Part shown: positions 1 through 6,761 of the stretch, in pieces
How positions within the stretch are numbered: the first letter of the stretch is position 1
Layout of the letters: every line of letters starts with the position of its first letter
Assembly (NCBI GenBank): GCA_964406575.1
Contig: CAYOSH010000029.1
Coordinates: 1-48,811, forward strand
Origin: WTAW01 sp964406575
Lineage (GTDB): Bacteria > Acidobacteriota > Aminicenantia > Aminicenantales > Aminicenantaceae
Reading direction: 5' to 3'
Length of the DNA: 48,811 nt
Translations under genes and position numbers: made by a program
The notes under the pieces: model-generated
What the model saw: only the letters and a program-made list of their open reading frames with translations
Database searches by the model: none
Told to the model about the DNA's origin: nothing

Positions 1-91
1 AATGCGAATATTAAATCAAAAAATCTGGGTGAAATATTTAGTTAAATCCGAACAACAAATTTTTGATAACAAATAATGTCTAAAAATTATA

Positions 92-1882
92 TTAGCTATC
101 ATTTTTCTCTTTTTTTGCTTTTGGCGGTGGAGGAGGAGGTGGTGCTACGGGCTTAAGGTTGTCATGTTCGATAACCGCCCTATTCCACCATTCAGGTGTC
201 TGCACCCGCCCTGGTCTTCTCTGGTCAGTATCATAAATCCCGAAGTGGTTGTACTTAACCATCAAACTATCTCCCAATTTCCACCAGCCATCAACTGTAC
301 TTTTCGCATTGCTCAAAGTGAAATCCGTGATGAATTCGATCGCTTCAGCCGGTTCTTTCTCGTAGAGCTCCAAGGCGGTTTTATCCATCAACGGAATTTT
401 TTTCAGTGCGCCCCCCTCATGCTTTTCCTGGGCTTTCTTCACATCCTCAATGGCATAGGAATAGACCACCTGGGTGTGAAAGTCGACGTAATCACTCGCC
501 CATCGGGCGGACTCCCTGTTAAAAACGTAGTGGTCTCCCTTGGTGAAGGATTCCGGCATCTCTGTGATCCCACAGTAAAGGGGAATGAAACAAGATGTGT
601 CCTGCGAACCGAAAGCGATCCAATTGATTCCGCCAATCGGATCCGGCAGCCAGCCCCGCGATTGAGTAATGGTTGTGTACTCGACTCCCGACACGCTAAT
701 GCACCTGGAGCCATTGTATCTTTGATTGTCAACTTCAAATCCCCGGAAATAGTTGGGATTACCGAAAGGCCCGCCCTTCAATCCCGCCGCTGGGTCATAC
801 TGGATTCCCTGATATTTATCCCGAGTGATGTCCATGATGTCTTTCACTGAGAGTTTTTTATCCGGTTTTACAGAAAATGGCAAATCCATTCCCTCGGTTT
901 CCGGACTGAAATTCTGGGATGGTGCGACCAGGCTGAACAAGCGCCAGAGCCTTCCTCGCCGTCCTTGGGAAGCGGCGGCGCTGCCGGGACTGGGCGAATA
1001 AGCCATCTTCCAACTGAAAGGCTTGCCTCTCTCTGGATCATATAAACCGGCTTCGATGGCATAGGATACCGCATTTGGCGAGGCCATGAAGTAGTCTTTA
1101 TTGTCGAGATCGATCTCGCCGATGCGGGATTCGTTCGGGCAGAAACTCACTTGGTCATCAGGAACTCGCTGGGCGCACCACACAGCCCCGGATTTTCCGC
1201 TCTCCGGTGTCCAGAGAGGTCCCACGGGCATGATCTCGAAGAGCCAGATCTCATTCGGGTCTGCCACAGCCAGCATCTCTCCGCTGTCATGAAAACCGTA
1301 CCCATACTTTTCTGCCATCGAGCCCATGAGCTTGACGGCTTCTCGGGCGGTTTTACATCTCTCCATGGCAAGCATAGTAAGGGTTGTTATATCCATTATT
1401 GCCGATGGTGTAGGGTTTCGCATTTTTCGCACACACCCAATCGTCGACTCGGCAATACCCAGTTGATGCTCATTCATGTGTCCGAATACGGCATGGTGAT
1501 AGGCATATGTATGCGCCGCTTCAGGGATTTCAACGCCTGTATCTCCCTCCACGTATTTCACCCATTTACCTCCGACTTCTGGAGGCCATGTCCTGATCTG
1601 GTTGATGTGGTAGATCTTTCGCATGGAGCCCTCCGGATGGTCGGCAGCCGGAATCAAATGCCAGGTGAAATCACACACCCCGCAATCCGCGGTTTGACAG
1701 GCAAAAACGGACCCATCAATAGAGGCCTCTTTTCCGACAAGAATAGTGGTGCAGCCTTCCGGTTCGTCTGGCCAGCGCACATTTTCAGAAACACACTCTT
1801 GTCCGTCAAGGATGAGCGCACTCGGAAGTACATAGCTCATTGACAGGACAAGAAGAATAAGAATTAGCCTTTTGACTTTCAC
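92..1882 (-). CDS. Exported C69-family dipeptidase
   Basis: Family C69 (PepD-like) N-terminal-nucleophile peptidases cut dipeptides and short peptides. I chose the GTG at 1882 because GAGGAGG lies 4 nt upstream (1887-1893); the longer reading from 1915 only adds residues before it. That gives 596 aa. Residues 1-22 form a signal peptide (basic VKVKR, then a Leu/Ile-rich core). The segment GCTTILVGKEASIDGS carries the likely nucleophile Cys44, which becomes N-terminal after maturation in this family. Conserved C69 blocks follow (HTYAYHHAVFGHMNEHQLGI). The C-terminus ends in a run of seven prolines and a Lys-rich tail, not usual for the family and possibly a wall or surface spacer. It has its own promoter at 2036-2064 and heads a block of exported peptide-degrading genes on the same strand. 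Family assignment is firm; substrate is not. Confidence 0.87.
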   Translation of the reverse strand: MKVKRLILILLVLSMSYVLPSALILDGQECVSENVRWPDEPEGCTTILVGKEASIDGSVFACQTADCGVCDFTWHLIPAADHPEGSMRKIYHINQIRTWPPEVGGKWVKYVEGDTGVEIPEAAHTYAYHHAVFGHMNEHQLGIAESTIGCVRKMRNPTPSAIMDITTLTMLAMERCKTAREAVKLMGSMAEKYGYGFHDSGEMLAVADPNEIWLFEIMPVGPLWTPESGKSGAVWCAQRVPDDQVSFCPNESRIGEIDLDNKDYFMASPNAVSYAIEAGLYDPERGKPFSWKMAYSPSPGSAAASQGRRGRLWRLFSLVAPSQNFSPETEGMDLPFSVKPDKKLSVKDIMDITRDKYQGIQYDPAAGLKGGPFGNPNYFRGFEVDNQRYNGSRCISVSGVEYTTITQSRGWLPDPIGGINWIAFGSQDTSCFIPLYCGITEMPESFTKGDHYVFNRESARWASDYVDFHTQVVYSYAIEDVKKAQEKHEGGALKKIPLMDKTALELYEKEPAEAIEFITDFTLSNAKSTVDGWWKLGDSLMVKYNHFGIYDTDQRRPGRVQTPEWWNRAVIEHDNLKPVAPPPPPPPKAKKEKNDS

Positions 1883-2002
1883 CCTACCTCCTCTCACCTT
1901 CGCTCCGCCCATCACTTGCCATAAAAAAACAGAAAAATCGAGGCAGATGAGATGGGGAAATGTTGTGTGCTGGATGGATGATCAAGATAGCAACTTTCAA
2001 AT

Positions 2003-2257
2003 CGGCCCGATCAGCGAATGGCCTTTTAGGGGCTCATTAAATCAAACTTGGTCCTGTCTGTCAATTCTAAAATAATTTTATCGGATACATTTTTATAGGA
2101 TTAATATAAAAATTTTTCCCGGACAATTTCTGTCTTCTTTTGAACGAATACACTGAGCACGATACTAATTTGTAGAGACCATTTCCCAAACGGCCCGATC
2201 AGAGAACGAACTTGACATGTAGAAACCAATCGGTTCGTTCGGGGAAAGGGCCCTAAA
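2003..2257. repeat. TGTAGG-family hairpin repeats, cluster 1
   Basis: Three degenerate units of the intergenic repeat seen elsewhere in the window. CGGCCCGATCAGCGAA at 2003-2018 recurs with one change at 2191-2206. TGTAG heads start at 2171 and 2218. The end of the cluster, read in reverse, gives AGGGCCCTTTCCCCGAAC, matching the common core. The promoter of the C69 gene (2036-2064) lies between the first and second units. Confidence 0.5.
2036..2064 (-). promoter_or_regulatory. Sigma70-type promoter of the C69 gene
   Basis: Read on the minus strand, TTGACA (2059-2064) is followed after exactly 17 bp by TTTAAT (2036-2041). The match is 6/6 at -35 and 5/6 at -10. A transcript from here would carry a leader of about 145 nt before the GTG at 1882. 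The promoter sits in the 424-bp space between the C69 and racemase genes, whose rest is filled mainly by hairpin repeats. Confidence 0.6.
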
Positions 2258-2285
2258 TGAAGAAGACAAGGGTACGAAAAAACGA

Positions 2286-2308
2286 AAAAAAGGGGACTGT
2301 CTCCTTTT
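2286..2308. terminator. Gene-end near-palindrome AAAAAGGGGACTGTCTCC
   Basis: GTCCCC pairs imperfectly with GGAGAC (one A-C mismatch) and is flanked by A-runs on one side and T-runs on the other. It overlaps the TAA stop of the racemase gene (2307-2309). Read on the minus strand it is a stem followed by seven T, so it can act as a rho-independent terminator for the racemase gene. Related copies lie at 28852-28874 and 38617-38640. Confidence 0.5.
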
Positions 2309-3017
2309 ATTTTGTTACGTATCCGGCCTCAATAATACTGGCCAAAGCTACGATTTTCATCGGCTCGATAAACGGAACGGCAATATCTTCTTCTTTGAGG
2401 ACAAGCGGAACTTCAGTACAACCTGCGATGATGGCTTCGGCACCTCTGCCTATAAGGATTCTGGCTGTGTTGACGATCGTCTCCTTGGAATAACCGGATG
2501 TAAATCCCGCTTTGATCCCCTTTTCGCCGAAAATAGCATCCATCACCTTCTCTTGCTCTTCTTCTGTCGGGCCGAAAACCTCAATCGCGGCCTTTTTAAA
2601 CGTGTCATGAAAGAGCCCTGATATCAAAGTGCCCGTGCTCGAGACCAAACCCACTTTTTTGAGTGCGGGAATGTGTTCTTGGGCCCACTTCAAGGATTCG
2701 TCCAGGAGGCTGATGAATGGAACGTCAACCTGATCCAAGACTTCAGACATAAAAAAATGAGCCGTCACACAGGGCATGATGATAAAATCCGCTCCTGCTT
2801 GCTTCAAGACCTCGATGCCCTCAACAAGATACGGTGTTGGCGATGGCCCTGTCCCCAGGATCGCATCTGTCCTGGGAGGGACTTTGGGATTGCTGTAAAT
2901 GATCACCTTTATGTGGTCCTGGTCTATCTCTACTTTTGTGTTCTTGATGATAAGATCGAACATGTATTCAGTAGCCTCAGGCCCCATCCCACCCAATATA
3001 CCAATCACTTTTTTCAT
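2307..3017 (-). CDS. Asp/Glu racemase family protein
   Basis: Cofactor-independent aspartate racemase family, 236 aa, near the usual length. The N-terminus MKKVIGILGGMGPEAT is diagnostic. The two catalytic cysteines of the two-base mechanism are present: Cys83 in MPCVTAH and Cys200 in AGCTEVPL. The first motif is normally PCNTAH; here the Asn is Val, so substrate range may differ from plain aspartate. No signal peptide, so it is cytoplasmic. The ATG is preceded by AAAGGAAA. It lies between the C69 peptidase and a D-aminopeptidase-type P1 peptidase on the same strand, suggesting interconversion of D/L amino acids released from peptides. Functional name from the motifs; activity is inferred. 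Confidence 0.85.
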   Translation of the reverse strand: MKKVIGILGGMGPEATEYMFDLIIKNTKVEIDQDHIKVIIYSNPKVPPRTDAILGTGPSPTPYLVEGIEVLKQAGADFIIMPCVTAHFFMSEVLDQVDVPFISLLDESLKWAQEHIPALKKVGLVSSTGTLISGLFHDTFKKAAIEVFGPTEEEQEKVMDAIFGEKGIKAGFTSGYSKETIVNTARILIGRGAEAIIAGCTEVPLVLKEEDIAVPFIEPMKIVALASIIEAGYVTK

Positions 3018-3118
3018 CCTATTTTCCTTTGAGTTTTTTCACCTCTTACAGCTCATTTTTTCGCTTCAATTGATATAATCGTAGGCTTGACATTTAACGC
3101 AAAAGTCCATTGTCGGTT

Positions 3119-4252
3119 TTACTTTTCATTCAAGTTCATGATCTCTCTGATCTTATCCAGGGGAAGAGCCTTGATCTTATGCCCTCTGTATCCTTCCATC
3201 GACGTCGCTTTGAACATGGAATTCAGAATGGCCTCTTCTGCCGCTTCCGCAGCAGCCAGAAAAAGCGCCGACATGTGCCTGTTCCTCAGCAGTTCGATCT
3301 TCTGCGTCCTTTCTTCTGAATCGCGAACGACTCTGACCTCTTTAGCCGTCGAAAAAACGATGCAATAATCACCGCTTCCGTTCGAATAGTAACCACCTGT
3401 CCGTGGAATGCCCAAAAGGGCCCTTTTCGCCAGGCGTTTCAAATTCCGGCTGTCCAGAGGTGCATCCGTCGCACAAACGATCATACAGGAGCCATCTCCA
3501 CCGATCTCTACATCCCTCTGGAATGAATATTGCCCTAATTTCACTCCCACTGGATAACCGTTAATCTGGAGGATTCCGCCAAAGTTTGTCTGAACCAGAA
3601 CGCCCACTGTGTATCCCCCTCTTGATTCAGGGAGCTTCCGGGATGCCGTGCCAATCCCCCCTTTCCAGCGAAAACACTCTGTTCCTGTTCCAGCACCGAC
3701 ACACCCCTCCTCGACAGGTCCAGATTCTGCCTTCTTGATGGCTTCGATGATGTGCTCTTCCTTGACATGTCTTCCACGAATATCATTCAGATAGCCATCA
3801 TTCGTCTCTCCCACAACAGAATTTACGGATCCGGCGCTTTCATTTCCAACAAGGGCCAAAGTGTAAGTGATCAGCCCGTTGGCTGCTGTCGGAACACTCA
3901 GAGTGTTCGTTAAAATGATCGGCGTTTCAATAATCCCCAATTCTTCCACCTGCGTATAGCCCATCAATTTTCCGTATCCATTGGCTACATAAATTGCTCC
4001 AGGAACCATTTCCTGGTAAATATTCCCATCGAATGGAAGAATGGCCGTCACTCCAGTCCGGACATTGTCGCCTTCAATCAGAGTCACATGCCCAACTTTC
4101 ACACCTTCCACATCTGTGATGGCATTCCACTTGCCGGGCTCCATTATTCCGATCTTAATCCCAAACTCCCTCACGCGCGGACGTTCTTCAGATGCCATCA
4201 ACACAACTCCTAAAATTAACACGATGAGAGACAGACATTTTAGATGCTTCAT
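3119..4252 (-). CDS. P1 (S58/DmpA-like) aminopeptidase, exported
   Basis: DmpA/P1 family enzymes are self-cleaving Ntn hydrolases releasing N-terminal D- or L-residues, and some cut beta-peptides. An ATG at 4252 is preceded by AAGGAGAA with good spacing, so I reject the 53-residue longer reading, which would run into the neighbouring gene. This gives 377 aa with a signal peptide (MKHLKCLSLIVLILGVVLMA). The self-cleavage site and nucleophile fit Gly254-Ser255 in GGDGSCMIVCATDAPL; DmpA uses Gly249-Ser250. Other family blocks are visible: ITDVEGVKVGH, TAILPF and SVPTAANGL. It lies 56 bp downstream of the S33-like hydrolase and 101 bp upstream of the racemase gene, so the three may be cotranscribed. 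Confidence 0.88.
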   Translation of the reverse strand: MKHLKCLSLIVLILGVVLMASEERPRVREFGIKIGIMEPGKWNAITDVEGVKVGHVTLIEGDNVRTGVTAILPFDGNIYQEMVPGAIYVANGYGKLMGYTQVEELGIIETPIILTNTLSVPTAANGLITYTLALVGNESAGSVNSVVGETNDGYLNDIRGRHVKEEHIIEAIKKAESGPVEEGCVGAGTGTECFRWKGGIGTASRKLPESRGGYTVGVLVQTNFGGILQINGYPVGVKLGQYSFQRDVEIGGDGSCMIVCATDAPLDSRNLKRLAKRALLGIPRTGGYYSNGSGDYCIVFSTAKEVRVVRDSEERTQKIELLRNRHMSALFLAAAEAAEEAILNSMFKATSMEGYRGHKIKALPLDKIREIMNLNEK

Positions 4253-4308
4253 GGAATTCTCCTTGATGGTACATGCGATTATGATGTTAGGAGATATACC
4301 CAAAAAAA

Positions 4309-5670
4309 TCAATCCGTCGTGCTGTTGTCGATACGCTGGAAGGGCTCTTTCATCCGCTCTCTTGCATAAGGACTCAGAGAATACCTCAACCCATACTGAC
4401 CGTGCATCCATGTGTCATCAAGATTCATCTCTGCAGCCTGCCCGTATCGGCGGACCGCTTCGTCGCGTCTCCCCAATAGGTCGAGCATATGACCTTGCCA
4501 AATCAGGGCCACTGCCTCATAGGGCTGCTCCTTCTCCCAGGTCCCGAGGGTCGCCTTATATGCGGTAATCTCCTCGTCCGGCACATCAGGCAAATTCTTG
4601 ATGAAATCCTTAAGGACGGAAAAGAACTTTTCAGGCTCTTCATCATAAATCCCATGACCTGAATTTGCGAACATGACCATCTTCGCATTGGGGTGATTCT
4701 TTTGCAGAATTTCAGGCTTTATCTCACCCCATGTCAGATCATACCTCCCCTCCAAAATGAGTGTCGGGATCGGATTGCCTTCAAAGGTGCCCGTGAGATC
4801 AATGGTTCCCTCACTGCTGTTCATGATACCGTTAAAATTCACGTCCTGGTCCCATTCATAAAGGGCGATCTCAGACAGACGTTCTTTAGAGGGCTTATAA
4901 AAATTCTGCCGTTTCCAGTCGCCATTGAGAAAATTATTGTACAAAAGCAGCTGCATGATTTTTTTTCGCGGGAGTTTTTTCTCTATAGACATATGTTGCA
5001 GTTCCTTACGAATTTCCCCGAGCCTGGCCCTTTCTTCCTCCGACATATACTGGCTCTGACGGGATTTGCCTGTGTCCACGTGCATCCCTGTCGAAGAGCC
5101 CAACAGGATCAAACCCGCCACATTTTCCGGATGATTGACTGTGTAGAACTGGGCGAGAAATCCGCCATAGGAATAGCCCAGGACCACCCACTTGTCGATA
5201 TCCAGGGCTTTGCGAATGGCATCCAGATCCTCCACAGCCTGATGGACCGAGTACCCATCCTCTCCCGGTTCAAAATCCGACAGACCACATCCGCGTTGAT
5301 CATAATAGATTACTCGAGCATACCTTTTGGCTTTAGAAAACCACGGGTGAAAGTAGTGATGCGTTCCGCCCGGTCCTCCGTTGATCAAGACCACCGGCAT
5401 TCCTTTCCCTTCCTCTTCCACATACAATTCCGCATCACCCACGTTGATACGGTGTTTCTTCAAGTCGAGCCTCTCGCACCATCTCTCAACGAAAGGAATC
5501 TCTGTGATAAGCTCCGGCTCGATATAGACGACTCTGTCTAGGATGGACTCCCGGTTTTCCAAATCCATCTCCGGGAAGCTCTTCTCTTTGGCACATGAAG
5601 CAAAAAGGAGGATCAGACAGGCAATGACTGTATGACTAACCATATAATTTAAAATAGATTTTGACTTCAC
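4309..5670 (-). CDS. S33-like alpha/beta hydrolase lipoprotein (proline iminopeptidase type)
   Basis: A 453-aa protein starting at a GTG with GAGGAGG 7 nt upstream. Residues 1-26 form a lipoprotein signal ending in LLFASC (Cys26). The hydrolase fold follows, with the oxyanion motif NGGPGG (97-102), YYDQRGCGLS, and the nucleophile elbow GYSYGG (Ser167). The acid is in EGRYDLTWG and the histidine in ANSGHGIYD. This order and these motifs match prolyl aminopeptidases. About 75 residues after the hydrolase domain look like a short helical TPR-type tail (ALIWQGHMLDLLGRRDEAV). It is the first gene of the minus-strand peptide block, and the DNA upstream (5671-5915) shows no other gene. Peptide substrates are inferred from family and context. 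Confidence 0.84.
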   Translation of the reverse strand: MKSKSILNYMVSHTVIACLILLFASCAKEKSFPEMDLENRESILDRVVYIEPELITEIPFVERWCERLDLKKHRINVGDAELYVEEEGKGMPVVLINGGPGGTHHYFHPWFSKAKRYARVIYYDQRGCGLSDFEPGEDGYSVHQAVEDLDAIRKALDIDKWVVLGYSYGGFLAQFYTVNHPENVAGLILLGSSTGMHVDTGKSRQSQYMSEEERARLGEIRKELQHMSIEKKLPRKKIMQLLLYNNFLNGDWKRQNFYKPSKERLSEIALYEWDQDVNFNGIMNSSEGTIDLTGTFEGNPIPTLILEGRYDLTWGEIKPEILQKNHPNAKMVMFANSGHGIYDEEPEKFFSVLKDFIKNLPDVPDEEITAYKATLGTWEKEQPYEAVALIWQGHMLDLLGRRDEAVRRYGQAAEMNLDDTWMHGQYGLRYSLSPYARERMKEPFQRIDNSTTD

Positions 5671-5915
5671 TGAAATCCCTCCTCACATATTCGATGAAAT
5701 AATATTATTGGGTAGAAATCAACCATTTATTAATATAGACGGAAAAGTCCCTATTCGGGTTTTCGTTTTCACCAATACCCTAATCTTAAAGAGTCTTGGG
5801 ATTCAGGGTGGCTCTTTGACTGCCTGTGGGCCTGAAAACGTACTATCCCTGTTGAATGCTCATATTTCATAATGGAGAAAACCGTGCGAATTCAGAAATG
5901 CCTGCCAGGATTTAT

Positions 5916-5944
5916 TTGACTTCGATTTTTACCTCTGATATAAA
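5916..5944 (+). promoter_or_regulatory. Sigma70-type promoter ahead of the kinase/vapBC operon
   Basis: TTGACT (5916-5921), a 17-bp spacer and TATAAA (5939-5944). This is the best promoter in the 487-bp space between 5670 and 6158. A transcript would start near 5951 and run through the kinase remnant at 6043, then vapBC and the two kinase genes. The stretch 5671-5915 upstream holds nothing I recognise. Confidence 0.55.
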
Positions 5945-6042
5945 ACAAATTACCTCAACAGGGGATATTATGCGTTCAATAGGATTTAATACTTCTCTCT
6001 ATGGGAATTTATATAAGAGCAATCTGTATTAAAGGTTATTCC

Positions 6043-6110
6043 ATGATCAGTAAAACCATCTCGCACTATCATATGTTAGAGATGATCGGGTAAGTGGGAA
6101 TAGGGATTGA
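6043..6110 (+). pseudogene. Decayed Ser/Thr kinase head
   Basis: The ATG at 6043 opens MISKTISHYHMLEMIG and then a TAA (6091-6093). This matches the start of the intact kinase at 6762 (MLGKTISHYKILEKIG). Past the stop, the same frame reads VGIGI, which still aligns with the glycine-rich loop. Nothing kinase-like follows; vapB starts at 6158. It appears to be what is left of a third tandem kinase, cut off within the first 25 codons. Confidence 0.6.
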
Positions 6111-6174
6111 CATTTTTATCTGTGCATATAACAATGTGTATCTGGAGGTGTTTATAGATGCGCACAAACATTGT
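6107..6174 (+). promoter_or_regulatory. vapBC promoter/operator candidate
   Basis: A perfect TTGACA at 6107-6112 is followed by TATAAC (6127-6132, 14-bp spacer) or AACAAT (6130-6135, 17 bp). A 7-bp inverted repeat, ACAATGT (6131-6137) and ACATTGT (6168-6174), encloses the GGAGG ribosome site and start codon of vapB. VapBC operons are normally autorepressed at such repeats by the RHH antitoxin; that role here is inferred. Confidence 0.35.
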
Positions 6175-6355
6175 GATTGACGACCGTTTGATGGAGGAAG
6201 CCCTGAAGCTCTCCCGGTATAAAACCAAAAAGGAACTGATACATAAGGCTCTCGAGGAGTTTATCCAGAACAGAAAAAGGCGCGATTTGAGAGAACTAAA
6301 GGGCAAAATCAAGTTTGATAAAAAATACAATTACAAGGAATTGAGAAATCGATGA
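6158..6355 (+). CDS. vapB: VapB-type antitoxin
   Basis: Type II antitoxin of the VapB (ribbon-helix-helix, DUF2191-like) family, 65 aa. The N-terminal strand and helices (MRTNIVIDDRLMEEALKLS, then a KTKKELIHKALEEFI helix) bind DNA. The Lys/Arg-rich C-terminus is expected to wrap the toxin active site. A clear GGAGG lies upstream. It overlaps the toxin gene by 4 bp (ATGA), the usual coupling in such pairs. It sits between a broken kinase head and a tandem kinase pair. Confidence 0.85.
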   Translation: MRTNIVIDDRLMEEALKLSRYKTKKELIHKALEEFIQNRKRRDLRELKGKIKFDKKYNYKELRNR

Positions 6356-6750
6356 TCTTGGTAGACACATCGATATTGATCGATTATCTCCGCGGCGTTG
6401 AAAACAAGGCAATTCAATCATTCAATACAATTCTAGATAAACACCTACCCTTTGGTATCAGTCACCTCATTTACCTCGAAGTTTTGCAGGGCAGTCGCAC
6501 CGAAAAAGATCAGAAATCATTAAAAAAATATCTGGATACACAGGTTTTTTACGAACTGAAAAATGGCAAGGCTTCCTATGCAGAAGCGGCCCAGATGTAT
6601 TTGAAATTGAGGAAGAAGGGCGTGACAGTTTCTACGATTGATTGTTTAATTGCACTAGTGGCTTTAGAGAATGATCTATTTTTACTTCATAATGATAAAG
6701 ATTTCACAAGAATCAGCCGTCACTTTCCCCTTAAAATCTGGGAGATATAA
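6352..6750 (+). CDS. vapC: VapC PIN-domain ribonuclease toxin
   Basis: PIN-domain endoribonuclease, 132 aa, full length. The acidic metal-binding residues are all present: Asp5 (MILVDTS), Glu43 (YLEVLQG), Asp97 (STIDCLIA) and Asp115/Asp117 (HNDKDF). VapC toxins cleave tRNA or rRNA and are blocked by the cognate VapB. It starts inside the vapB stop and ends only 11 bp before the first kinase ATG, so the toxin pair and kinases probably share a transcript. The arrangement suggests vapBC landed inside a tandem kinase array. Confidence 0.9.
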   Translation: MILVDTSILIDYLRGVENKAIQSFNTILDKHLPFGISHLIYLEVLQGSRTEKDQKSLKKYLDTQVFYELKNGKASYAEAAQMYLKLRKKGVTVSTIDCLIALVALENDLFLLHNDKDFTRISRHFPLKIWEI

Positions 6751-6761
6751 ACGGATAAGCA

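Noticed and set aside
164..850. 228-residue plus-strand open frame
   Set aside because: It lies wholly opposite the C69 peptidase gene, has no ribosome site and no recognisable domain; the minus-strand gene explains the openness.
4693..5541. 282-residue plus-strand open frame
   Set aside because: Antisense to the S33-like hydrolase; no domain or start signal.
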